The translations under genes were made by a program, and so were the position numbers. DNA of 5,964 nucleotides from Eubacteriales bacterium (lineage in GTDB: Bacteria; Bacillota; Clostridia; Acetivibrionales; STF1-152), in contig JAQVNH010000076.1 in the NCBI GenBank assembly GCA_028703215.1, positions 1 to 5,964 on the forward strand, in the 5' to 3' direction. Under the pieces are notes generated by a model, which did not search any database, was not told the origin of the DNA, and was given only the letters and a program-made list of their open reading frames with translations. Of this stretch, positions 1 to 5,964 are shown one piece after another (position 1 is the stretch's first letter; every line of letters begins with the position of its first letter).

Positions 1-93
1 AAACTTATAGTCAGATCTTTCAGACGAATTTCATCTGTCGATTCTGTGTGGAATATAACTTCAAGGTATGAACAGCTCAACGGAAAAATCTGA
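1..93 (+). CDS. possible C-terminal tail of an upstream protein (5' end outside window)
   Basis: Reading frame 1 is open from the left edge to a TGA at 91-93, giving 30 residues. The stop lies 16 bases before the preferred start of the next gene, which is normal operon spacing. The stretch FRRISSVDSVWNITSRYE (about residues 7-24) resembles the last helix and strand of an ACT regulatory domain, as found at the end of RelA/SpoT and some amino-acid enzymes. That is a resemblance by eye only. A 30-codon open frame can occur by chance, and frame 3 is also open to a TGA at 69-71. The true upstream gene therefore cannot be fixed from this window. Confidence 0.35.
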   Translation, partial: KLIVRSFRRISSVDSVWNITSRYEQLNGKI

Positions 94-98
94 GAAAC

Positions 99-103
99 GG
101 CGG
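99..103 (+). promoter_or_regulatory. weak ribosome binding site deciding the apgM start
   Basis: GGCGG lies 6 bases before ATG 110. It is one base off the GGAGG core. It supports ATG 110 over ATG 68, where the only purine-rich match (AAGG at 63-66) is too close to the start codon to work normally. Confidence 0.4.
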
Positions 104-109
104 TCAAAT

Positions 110-1348
110 ATGTCGGCAAACAGCGCAAAGTATGTTGTGCTGCTCGGGGACGGAATGGCTGACTACCCGCTTCCGGAACTTGGCGGCAAAACGCCTCTTC
201 AGGCAGCAAACAAAAAGAATATGGACGGCATAGCCATAAACGGCATTACCGGATCGGTAAAAACGATCCCGGACGGCATGCCTCCGGGAAGCGACGTTGC
301 CAATCTTTCTGTTATGGGATACGATCCCGCAAAGTATTACAGCGGCCGCTCCCCTTTTGAGGCCTTAAGCATCGGGATAAAATTCGGCATCGACGATGCA
401 TCCTACAGATGCAACCTTGTCACCCTATCTGATGAGACGGAATATGAAAGCAGAACAATGATAGATTACAGCTCTGACGAGATATCGACCGCAGAGGGCA
501 AAGAACTCCTTGAATATGTCGGAAACAGGCTGGGAACCGACCAGATAAGATTTTACTCAGGAATCAGCTACAGGCACTGTGTAATATGGAAAAACGGTCC
601 TGTTCTCTTTGAACCCTCGCCTTTGACTCCGCCGCACGACATCCTCGGGAAAAAGATCGGAAAATACCTTCCGCGAGACCCAAACGGCTCGATATTGCTG
701 GGGCTTATGAAACAAAGCGTCAAATACCTGGAAAACCATCCTGTCAACATCAGCAGGCGCGCAAGGGGACTGAAACCCGCAAACTCTATCTGGATATGGG
801 GTGAAGGGAGAAAACCGTCAATACCTCTTTTCAGCGAAAAATACGGAATCAGCGGTTCTGTTATATCCGCGGTCGACCTTGTCAAAGGCATCGGAATTTG
901 CGCGGGTTTGAATGCTGTTGATGTGCCGGGGGCCACAGGGAATCTCAGCACAAATTTTAAAGGAAAAGCTGAAAAGGCCTTGTCCGAGCTTGACAAGGGC
1001 AATGATTTCGCATACATACATATAGAGGCGCCGGATGAATGCGGACATAGAAATGAAATCTCAAATAAAGTTAAGGCAATAGAGCTTATCGACAGTCTTA
1101 CTCTCGCCACTCTGCTGGAAGGGCTCGAAAAATACGAAAAATATTCAATTCTTCTCATGCCTGACCACCCGACTCCGATTTCCTTAAGGACTCACACCTC
1201 AGAGGCAGTGCCTTTCGCCGTATATTCAAAAGGATCTTCGCGAAAGTCCGGAACAACCGGATTTGACGAAGCTAACGCCATAAGCACAGGGCTGTATATC
1301 GAGCATGGCCATGAACTTATGAGCATGTTTCTCGGCAACGCTTTTTAA
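110..1348 (+). CDS. apgM: 2,3-bisphosphoglycerate-independent phosphoglycerate mutase homologue, archaeal (ApgM) type
   Basis: This is a cytoplasmic metalloenzyme of the alkaline phosphatase superfamily. Its expected reaction is interconversion of 3- and 2-phosphoglycerate in glycolysis and gluconeogenesis. Numbered from the upstream ATG at 68, the visible active-site landmarks are GDGMADYP with Asp28, GSDVAN with the presumed nucleophile Ser75, EAPDECGH with Asp323 and His327, PDHPTP with Asp366 and His367, and RTH with His376. All the expected metal ligands appear present. I place the start at ATG 110 (412 residues), because GGCGG sits 6 bases upstream and homologues begin close to the KYVVLLGDG strand. 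The ATG at 68 (426 residues) has AAGG only one base before it and would overlap the frame-1 tail. ychF follows 53 bases downstream on the same strand. Some bacterial members of this family have been proposed to be homoserine kinases, so the substrate is less certain than the fold. Confidence 0.93.
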   Translation: MSANSAKYVVLLGDGMADYPLPELGGKTPLQAANKKNMDGIAINGITGSVKTIPDGMPPGSDVANLSVMGYDPAKYYSGRSPFEALSIGIKFGIDDASYRCNLVTLSDETEYESRTMIDYSSDEISTAEGKELLEYVGNRLGTDQIRFYSGISYRHCVIWKNGPVLFEPSPLTPPHDILGKKIGKYLPRDPNGSILLGLMKQSVKYLENHPVNISRRARGLKPANSIWIWGEGRKPSIPLFSEKYGISGSVISAVDLVKGIGICAGLNAVDVPGATGNLSTNFKGKAEKALSELDKGNDFAYIHIEAPDECGHRNEISNKVKAIELIDSLTLATLLEGLEKYEKYSILLMPDHPTPISLRTHTSEAVPFAVYSKGSSRKSGTTGFDEANAISTGLYIEHGHELMSMFLGNAF

Positions 1349-1360
1349 ATATACTATACT
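1332..1360 (+). promoter_or_regulatory. possible sigma-70-type promoter for ychF
   Basis: A TCGGCA at 1332-1337 (4 of 6 matches to TTGACA) is followed after 17 bases by TATACT at 1355-1360 (5 of 6 matches to TATAAT). A second overlapping TATACT sits at 1350-1355. The -35 element would lie in the last codons of apgM, and transcription would start near 1367, giving a leader of about 35 bases. The region is AT-rich, so chance matches are likely. No terminator hairpin separates apgM from ychF, so readthrough is equally possible. Confidence 0.25.
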
Positions 1361-1385
1361 GATGTACAATGATAATATCTAATCC

Positions 1386-1391
1386 GAAGGG
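1386..1391 (+). promoter_or_regulatory. ribosome binding site for ychF
   Basis: GAAGGG lies 10 bases before ATG 1402, slightly long but usable spacing. The in-frame ATG at 1369 lies upstream of this site and has no purine-rich element of its own, so the shorter start is preferred. Confidence 0.5.
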
Positions 1392-1401
1392 TCTGATCAG
1401 A

Positions 1402-2496
1402 ATGAAGCTCGGTATCATTGGTCTTCCTAATGTTGGAAAGAGCACTTTATTCAATGCCCTGACTAAAGCCGGCGCATTAAGCGCCAATTATCCCTTTACA
1501 ACTATTGAGCCGAATGTCGGAACAGTTGCCGTTCCTGACCAAAGGCTCTCGATTCTGGCAAAAATGCTGGGTCTTAACAAGACAGTGCCCGCATCTATCG
1601 AGTTTGTTGATATCGCAGGGCTTGTCAGAGGCTCAAGCAGAGGCGAAGGCCTCGGGAACAAGTTCCTCTCGCATATTCGGGAGGTTGACGCAGTAGTTCA
1701 TGTAGTGCGCTGCTTTGAAGACCCGAATGTATCTCATGTCGACGGGACTGTCGACCCGGCAAGAGACATTGAGACGATAAGGCTTGAACTGATATTCGCG
1801 GATATCGAGATGCTTGAAAAAAGAATCGAAAAAGCCGCAAGACTTATTAAAGTCGGAGAGAAGGAATATCAGTCCAGACTCGATTTATATAAACATATCA
1901 TGGACGGCTTGCTTTCAAATAAAACTGTCAGATCGCTGGATTTGGATGACGATCAGAAAGAACTCGTTTCGGATATATTTTTTCTGACATCTAAACCGGT
2001 TATTTATGTTTCTAATATTTCCGAAAAAGATATTTTAGCTTCAGATGAAAACGAAATGGTCCTCGCAGTCAAAAATATTGCAGCTGCCGAGGATACGGAA
2101 GCTATCGTTATATGCGCCGGGATCGAGGAGGAAATTGCGTCGCTTGACGATACCGAACAAAAGGAATTTCTTGCCGAACTCGGTCTGCGGGAATCCGGAC
2201 TTGATAAGCTTATAAAGGCAAGTTACACGCTTCTGGATCTGATAAGCTTTATAACCGCGAACGACAAAGAGGTACGGGCGTGGCCGATAATAAACGGGAC
2301 GCATGCTGTCAAGGCGGCGGGCAAGGTCCACACAGATTTTGAAAAGGGATTTATAAGGGCAGATGTTACACCATTTGCACAGCTTATACCTTGCGGCTCA
2401 TTCTCTGCCGCAAAAGAAAAAGGCCTTGTTCGTTCGGAAGGCCGGGATTATATAATGCGAGATGGAGATGTAGTTCTTTTCAGGTTTAATGTTTGA
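1402..2496 (+). CDS. ychF: redox-regulated OBG-family ATPase YchF
   Basis: YchF is a cytoplasmic P-loop NTPase (OLA1 family) that binds ribosomes and is linked to stress responses. Starting at ATG 1402 gives 364 residues, matching the family length of about 363. Seen in order: Walker A GLPNVGKS (7-14) directly after the N-terminal MKLGII strand; the switch I YPFTT (30-34); DIAGLV (70-75) followed by the family-typical RGSSRGEGLGN; NISE (205-208) where canonical GTPases have NKxD; and a C-terminal TGS domain from about residue 278, with DKEVRAW near its start and RDGDVVLFRFNV at the end. The non-canonical NxxE is the family trait that explains the ATP preference of YchF/OLA1. A central coiled-coil segment containing the LEKRIEKAARL helix is also visible. 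The longer start at 1369 would add 11 residues ahead of the normal N-terminus and lacks a ribosome binding site. The gene ends 73 bases from the end of the convergent gpsA. Confidence 0.97.
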   Translation: MKLGIIGLPNVGKSTLFNALTKAGALSANYPFTTIEPNVGTVAVPDQRLSILAKMLGLNKTVPASIEFVDIAGLVRGSSRGEGLGNKFLSHIREVDAVVHVVRCFEDPNVSHVDGTVDPARDIETIRLELIFADIEMLEKRIEKAARLIKVGEKEYQSRLDLYKHIMDGLLSNKTVRSLDLDDDQKELVSDIFFLTSKPVIYVSNISEKDILASDENEMVLAVKNIAAAEDTEAIVICAGIEEEIASLDDTEQKEFLAELGLRESGLDKLIKASYTLLDLISFITANDKEVRAWPIINGTHAVKAAGKVHTDFEKGFIRADVTPFAQLIPCGSFSAAKEKGLVRSEGRDYIMRDGDVVLFRFNV

Positions 2497-2569
2497 TTCA
2501 TCAGACCATAAAAGTCATATTAAAAAGACTGCTCAAAAAATACGGATACAACTGCCTTTAAAACCCCGA
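2497..2569. other. convergent intergenic gap, no clear terminator
   Basis: These 73 AT-rich bases separate the ends of ychF (plus) and gpsA (minus). The only inverted repeat I can find is AGTC (2513-2516) with GACT (2527-2530), a 4-bp stem with a 10-base loop. That is too weak to call a terminator on either strand. No GC-rich stem followed by a T-run is visible. Termination may be Rho-dependent, or the signal may lie inside a coding region. Confidence 0.6.
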
Positions 2570-3562
2570 TCACGCCATTTCATCTTTTCTTCCGCGCGTC
2601 ATCAGTTCGCTTACTGCATCTCTCGGATTTTTTCTTTCGAACAGGATTTTATATATCTGATTCGTTATAGGCATATCCACATCATGGATCTTTGCAAGGT
2701 TAAATGCCGCTTTGGTTGTCGCGACACCTTCAACGACCATTTTCACCTCATCCAGCACCTTGTTCAGATCCATTCCCTGTCCAAGCATTATCCCCGCTAC
2801 TCTGTTGCGGCTGTGCATGCTGGTGCATGTGACTATAAGATCTCCGATGCCTGTAAGTCCCGAAAAAGTTTCGGGTTTTGCCCCGAGTAATACTCCCAGT
2901 CTCTGTATTTCTGCTATCCCTCTGGTCATCAGCGCCGCTTTGGTATTGTCCCCGAAGCCCAGTCCATCTGATATGCCTGCTCCAAGCGCTATTATGTTTT
3001 TCAGGGCGCCCCCCAGTTCCACCCCGGCAAGATCCCAGTTTGTATATACTCTAAAGGTAGGCGTCATGAAAATGCCCTGGACCTTTTTTGCTCTCCTTTT
3101 ACAAAGAGAGGAGGCAACATATGCCGTTGGAATTCCTCTTGCGAGCTCTTCAGAATGGCATGGCCCGGAAAGCATAACCGGTTTTGCATTTTTGATTTCC
3201 TGGGAAATCACCTGCGACATGCGCAATCCCGTATTTTCTTCGAGGCCTTTTGAGATGCAAACTATAATAGTATCTTTGCCTATATGTTTACGAATTCTGG
3301 CGGCTGTTTCGCGTACTGTCTGAGAAGGAACTGCAAGCACAACTATTCCGGAATTTTTCACCACATATTCAATATCTGTCGAACACTCTATCTCGTCCGG
3401 GATATGTATCCCGGGAAGCTTTTCCTTCTGCTCCCTTGATTCGTTTATCATCGCGGCTTCATCCGCAAACTTTGTCCAGATCTTCACTTCATTATTGTTG
3501 CTGTTCAGAAGAAGTGAAACGGCTGTTCCCATACTTCCTGCGCCCAGCACGGCTGTAAGCAT
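2570..3562 (-). CDS. gpsA: glycerol-3-phosphate dehydrogenase [NAD(P)+]
   Basis: GpsA reduces dihydroxyacetone phosphate to sn-glycerol-3-phosphate in the cytoplasm, supplying the backbone for phospholipids. From ATG 3562 the protein has 330 residues, normal for the family. The Rossmann fold begins at once with GAGSMG (7-12). SKGLE (104-108) follows, then SGPCHSEEL (132-140, the family SGPxxxxE segment). GGALKN carries the presumed catalytic Lys188, and GDNTKAALMTRG (204-215), GDL (240-242) and SRNR (251-254) complete the signature. The frame extends 11 residues further upstream to 3595, but ATG 3562 has a strong ribosome binding site and starts right at the first beta strand. It begins one base after the plsY stop codon. 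The enzyme's product is the substrate of PlsY, so the pair is a functional unit. Cys135 takes a place usually held by Ser, Thr or Asn; I do not expect loss of function. Confidence 0.97.
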   Translation of the reverse strand: MLTAVLGAGSMGTAVSLLLNSNNNEVKIWTKFADEAAMINESREQKEKLPGIHIPDEIECSTDIEYVVKNSGIVVLAVPSQTVRETAARIRKHIGKDTIIVCISKGLEENTGLRMSQVISQEIKNAKPVMLSGPCHSEELARGIPTAYVASSLCKRRAKKVQGIFMTPTFRVYTNWDLAGVELGGALKNIIALGAGISDGLGFGDNTKAALMTRGIAEIQRLGVLLGAKPETFSGLTGIGDLIVTCTSMHSRNRVAGIMLGQGMDLNKVLDEVKMVVEGVATTKAAFNLAKIHDVDMPITNQIYKILFERKNPRDAVSELMTRGRKDEMA

Positions 3563-3563
3563 T

Positions 3564-4187
3564 TCAGTCTCCCTTCCTGTCCGAAGACATGCCAAGTTTT
3601 GCTTCGGTTCCCGAAAGCAGTCTTTTTATATTTTCTTTGTGTCGCAGGATCACAAGCGCGGAAATCAATATAGAGAAAATAACGAACATAAGTCCGTTTC
3701 CTGATCCCGAAATTCTCATGACCACTGCAGATATCGTCAATGCCAGGGCTCCGGCTATTGACCCGAGCGACACATATCTGCTTAACGCAAAAACAGCCAG
3801 GAAGACCGAGGTAACGATCAACCCTATTTTCCAGTCGATATAAAAAATGACTGTGATCGAGGTAAGAGCTCCCTTTCCTCCCTTGAAACGAAAATATGCC
3901 GGCCAGTTATGCCCTATCACAGCAAAGAATCCTCCCAGAAGCATCCCCGGGTATCCCGCTATCATTGCGCCTAAATAACAGGCAAGAATCCCTTTCAGCA
4001 CATCACCTAAAACTACCAGCAGAGCCGGCAGTTTACCGAGGATCCTGAGAGTGTTAGTCATACCCGCATTACCGCTTCCATGTTTTCTGACATCAGTTCC
4101 GTAAATTTTACCGACGATCAGCGATGTGTTTGCGCTCCCCAAAAAATATCCCGACAGAGAAGAAGCAATAAGGCGAATCACATCCAA
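3564..4187 (-). CDS. plsY: acyl-phosphate:glycerol-3-phosphate acyltransferase PlsY (TTG start)
   Basis: PlsY is an inner-membrane enzyme that moves an acyl group from acyl-phosphate (made by PlsX) to glycerol-3-phosphate, giving lysophosphatidic acid. The 207-residue length is normal. The sequence is strongly hydrophobic, with roughly five membrane segments (about 3-25, 53-75, 80-97, 112-150 region, 163-182). Family motifs are visible: YFLGSANTSLIVGK (14-27, motif 1 with Ser18), KHGSGNAGMTNTLR (35-48), GHNWPAYFRFKGGKGALTS (92-110), RYVSLGSIAG (137-146) and the C-terminal RHKENIKRLLSG (182-193). Motif 1 reads GSAN where GSIP is common, and GMTN replaces the common GATN. The start is TTG 4187, chosen because GGAGGGAG lies 6 bases upstream. 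GTG at 4181 would sit 12 bases away. It starts one base after the der stop codon, and gpsA follows with a one-base gap. No plsX is in the window. Confidence 0.95.
   Translation of the reverse strand: MDVIRLIASSLSGYFLGSANTSLIVGKIYGTDVRKHGSGNAGMTNTLRILGKLPALLVVLGDVLKGILACYLGAMIAGYPGMLLGGFFAVIGHNWPAYFRFKGGKGALTSITVIFYIDWKIGLIVTSVFLAVFALSRYVSLGSIAGALALTISAVVMRISGSGNGLMFVIFSILISALVILRHKENIKRLLSGTEAKLGMSSDRKGD
3569..3577 (-). promoter_or_regulatory. ribosome binding site for gpsA inside the plsY end
   Basis: On the minus strand GGAAGGGAG is followed by 6 bases and ATG 3562. It lies within the last codons of plsY, whose TGA (3566-3564) is one base before the start. This fixes the gpsA start and suggests translational coupling. 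Confidence 0.85.
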
Positions 4188-4188
4188 C

Positions 4189-5529
4189 TTATACTCCCTC
4201 CATTTCTTTCTGAACTCCTTTTTCTCTTATGAGTATCCTGATCGGAGTCCCCTCGAACCCAAAACTCTGTCTCAGAGTATTTTCAAGGTATCTTGTATAG
4301 GAAAAATGCATCAGATCCGCATTGTTTACAAAAACGGCAAAAGTCGGCGGCTTTACCGATACCTGGGTGATATAAAGTATTTTGAGCCTTTTGCCTTTAT
4401 CGCTTGGAGGCTGTGCTATCGCTGTCGCTTCATTGATCGTATCATTCAGCAGCCCGGTCGTTATCCTGTTCCTTGACTGCTTATCCACATTGTCTATCGT
4501 TTCAAAAAGAGCGTCGACGCGCTGACCGGTTTTGGCTGAAATAAAAACAACCGGAGCATATGACATAAATGAAAATTTTTCTAAAATTTCCCTGCGGTAT
4601 TTTTCAAGTGTCCCTGTGTCCTTTTCCACTAGATCCCATTTATTGACTACCAGTATCGAGGCCTTGCCCTGCTCGTGAGCATATCCTCCGATCTTTGTGT
4701 CCTGTTCGGTTGCTCCGTCCACCGCATCTATCATGATCAGGCATACATCGGCTCTGTCCACCGCAGCCCAGGATCTGACAGCGCTGTAATGCTCGATGTC
4801 TTCTCTGATTTTATTTTTTTTGCGCAGTCCGGCGGTATCGATAAATATATATCCCTTCCCGTTTTTTTCCACATATGTGTCGACAGCATCCCTCGTGGTG
4901 CCCGGAACATTGCTTACAATGACCCTTTCCTCTTTCAGGACTTTATTCACGAGTGACGACTTCCCCGTATTTGGCTTGCCGATAACAGCTACTCTCGTCA
5001 CCTTTTCATCTTCATTTTCTATATCTTTTTCCGGAAAAAAGCTGAATATTTCATCAAGAAGGTCTCCTATACCAAGCGCATTTGTTGAAGATATCATGAC
5101 AAGATTTTCCATCCCGAGGTTGTAAAACTCATAAGCGCCGGGCGGAGTCTCTCCGATCTTATCAACCTTATTCACTGCAACTATCACAGGCTTTACAGCT
5201 TTTCTCAATATATGCGCAACTTCATTGTCCGCTGCAGTAAGCCCTGCCCTGTAATCGACCATAAATACTATTACATCAGCAGTGTTGATAGCTATCTCAG
5301 CCTGCATCCTCATTTTTTTCAGTATGTCTTCGGAAGAATCAGGCTCGATACCCCCTGTGTCAATTATCGTGAATGAACGGTTCCTCCATTCTGTGTCGGC
5401 ATATATCCTGTCCCTTGTTATCCCGGGAGTGTCGTTCACTATGGAGATCCTTTTTCCTGCTATATAGTTGAATAAGGTCGATTTCCCCACATTCGGCCTT
5501 CCGACTATTGCCACTATCGGTTTTGACAT
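4189..5529 (-). CDS. der: ribosome-assembly GTPase Der (EngA), two tandem G domains
   Basis: Der is an essential cytoplasmic GTPase needed for maturation of the 50S ribosomal subunit. The 446 residues match the usual length of 435-490. First G domain: GRPNVGKS (10-17), NDTPGITRD with the G2 Thr (32-40), DTGG (57-60), NKVD (120-123) and SST (147-149). Second G domain: GKPNTGKS (184-191), VPGTTRD (208-214), DTAGLRKKNK (231-240), NKWD (296-299) and SAKTG (331-335). The C-terminal KH-like domain follows from about 350, including PPTFAVFVNN (394-403) and the terminal GTPIRILIREK. All G motifs are intact. The acidic linker EKDIENEDEK (167-176) between the G domains is typical. ATG 5529 has GGGAAGGGGG 7 bases upstream and begins two bases after the stop of the DUF512 gene. 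plsY follows after one base. Confidence 0.98.
   Translation of the reverse strand: MSKPIVAIVGRPNVGKSTLFNYIAGKRISIVNDTPGITRDRIYADTEWRNRSFTIIDTGGIEPDSSEDILKKMRMQAEIAINTADVIVFMVDYRAGLTAADNEVAHILRKAVKPVIVAVNKVDKIGETPPGAYEFYNLGMENLVMISSTNALGIGDLLDEIFSFFPEKDIENEDEKVTRVAVIGKPNTGKSSLVNKVLKEERVIVSNVPGTTRDAVDTYVEKNGKGYIFIDTAGLRKKNKIREDIEHYSAVRSWAAVDRADVCLIMIDAVDGATEQDTKIGGYAHEQGKASILVVNKWDLVEKDTGTLEKYRREILEKFSFMSYAPVVFISAKTGQRVDALFETIDNVDKQSRNRITTGLLNDTINEATAIAQPPSDKGKRLKILYITQVSVKPPTFAVFVNNADLMHFSYTRYLENTLRQSFGFEGTPIRILIREKGVQKEMEGV
4194..4201 (-). promoter_or_regulatory. ribosome binding site that selects the plsY TTG start
   Basis: Minus-strand GGAGGGAG is followed by 6 bases and TTG 4187. It is formed by the last codons of der (Glu-Gly-Val region). 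This strong site makes the TTG start convincing although no ATG is available nearby in frame. Confidence 0.85.
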
Positions 5530-5531
5530 TT

Positions 5532-5964
5532 TTAAGCCCCCTTCCCGGCAGACAACGTGCTGCGTATAAAATCCTCTCCGCCGCAGCGGACGGGTGTCAC
5601 TTTCACAGCCAGTCTTTTCCCAAGATCAGCGACTGTTACGTCATCGAGAAAAACCGTTTCTCCGGCTCTAAGCATATTTGCAGGTATCAGCAATTCGCAC
5701 CCAAGCTCTTTCCCTGATAATTGGCTGATAATGTCACTGCCGGTCACCAGTCCTGATACCGTAACATTATTTCCGAAAAAATTATTTTGAACTCCGAAAA
5801 CATTGATTTTCAATCCATTATACAATTTTTCCAATGTTTTCGCACAGTCTGATATGAATTCATAGGCGAGCAATCCGGTCGCAATGCTTATCGTTTTGTC
5901 TTTTGATATTTTTTTGCCTTGCATCGTCTTAAGTGACTCATTAAATTCATATTTAAAAAGCGAG
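5532..5964 (-). CDS. DUF512 (radical SAM/PDZ-type) protein, C-terminal part only
   Basis: The frame is open from the right edge to TAA 5534-5532, giving 144 complete codons, so the N-terminus is outside the window. An in-frame ATG at 5924 is not taken as the start, because coding continues upstream (SLFKYEFNESLKT) in line with the family. The visible part matches the end of the DUF512 domain: SIATGLLAYEFI, then INVFGVQNNFFGNNVTVSGLVTGSD, LLIPANMLRAGE and VFLDDVTVADLGKRL. Full-length relatives are about 430-450 residues, with an N-terminal PDZ-like domain and an incomplete radical SAM-like region. Those regions cannot be seen here. The biochemical role is not established. The family often sits directly before der, as here, which suggests a link with ribosome assembly or with the lipid genes but does not prove one. 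Confidence 0.88.
   Translation of the reverse strand, partial: SLFKYEFNESLKTMQGKKISKDKTISIATGLLAYEFISDCAKTLEKLYNGLKINVFGVQNNFFGNNVTVSGLVTGSDIISQLSGKELGCELLIPANMLRAGETVFLDDVTVADLGKRLAVKVTPVRCGGEDFIRSTLSAGKGA
5537..5546 (-). promoter_or_regulatory. ribosome binding site for der inside the DUF512 gene end
   Basis: Minus-strand GGGAAGGGGG is followed by 7 bases and ATG 5529. It is encoded by the last codons (Gly-Lys-Gly-Ala) of the upstream gene, whose TAA (5534-5532) lies two bases before the start. Confidence 0.8.

Noticed and set aside
21..37. Near-palindrome CAGACGAA/TTCATCTG as an operator
   Set aside because: It has one mismatch and a one-base centre, lies in a possible coding frame, and matches no operator I can name. 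Short palindromes of this quality arise by chance.
568..1158. Long open frame on the minus strand opposite apgM (196 codons)
   Set aside because: It is antisense to a well-supported gene with intact active-site motifs, has no recognisable domain, and its composition is that of a codon shadow.
2513..2530. AGTC/GACT inverted repeat as a bidirectional terminator
   Set aside because: The stem is only 4 bp with a 10-base loop, flanking bases do not pair, and no GC-rich core is present.
2489..2890. Plus-strand frame overlapping the ychF end and running into gpsA
   Set aside because: Most of it is antisense to the conserved C-terminal half of gpsA. No family resemblance is visible, and it begins inside ychF without a ribosome binding site.
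2712..3323. Long open frame on the plus strand opposite gpsA (203 codons)
   Set aside because: It is rich in Ser, Pro and Thr, as expected from the reverse of a gene, with no domain and no ribosome binding site; gpsA is certain.
5532..5924. Treating the ATG at 5924 as the start of a small 130-residue gene
   Set aside because: The frame stays open to the window edge with sequence fitting the DUF512 domain, and the visible part corresponds to the end of a longer family.
1..5964. A hidden novel system (defence island, CRISPR, mobile element, riboswitch)
   Set aside because: All long stretches are accounted for by conserved housekeeping genes. No gap exceeds about 75 bases, and I see no repeats, transposase, integrase or structured leader.

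Overview
This window reads as ordinary bacterial chromosome and is almost entirely coding. It contains five complete genes, the end of a sixth entering from the right edge and perhaps the tail of a seventh at the left edge. I see no mobile element, CRISPR array, tRNA, rRNA or sign of recent transfer. GC content looks intermediate (mid-40s percent by eye). The combination of an archaeal-type phosphoglycerate mutase homologue with a DUF512 protein-der-plsY-gpsA cluster and strong AAGGGRG-type ribosome binding sites fits an anaerobic bacterium of the Clostridia or Synergistota kind. That placement is inference from gene order as remembered, not from a search.

Left half, plus strand: a possible C-terminal tail of an upstream protein (1-93), then an alkaline-phosphatase-superfamily phosphoglycerate mutase homologue (apgM type, 110-1348). 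The OBG-family ATPase/GTPase YchF (1402-2496) follows. The 53-base gap before ychF holds an AT-rich stretch with a plausible promoter and no terminator hairpin.

Right half, minus strand, read from right to left: the C-terminal part of a DUF512 (radical SAM/PDZ-type) protein (5964-5532), the double GTPase Der (5529-4189), the membrane glycerol-3-phosphate acyltransferase PlsY (4187-3562 region boundary, stop at 3564) and glycerol-3-phosphate dehydrogenase GpsA (3562-2570). These four genes are separated by only 1-2 bases. Each downstream gene has its Shine-Dalgarno sequence inside the last codons of the gene before it, so this is a tightly coupled operon. GpsA makes glycerol-3-phosphate and PlsY acylates it, which together start phospholipid synthesis. 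Der is a ribosome (50S) assembly factor, and the DUF512 protein has no settled role.

The two halves converge on a 73-base gap (2497-2569) in which I find no convincing terminator. I did not find an undescribed system. The points most worth checking are whether the apgM-type protein is a mutase or the proposed homoserine kinase subgroup, the unusual PlsY motif 1 with a TTG start, and the operon's stop-start coupling.
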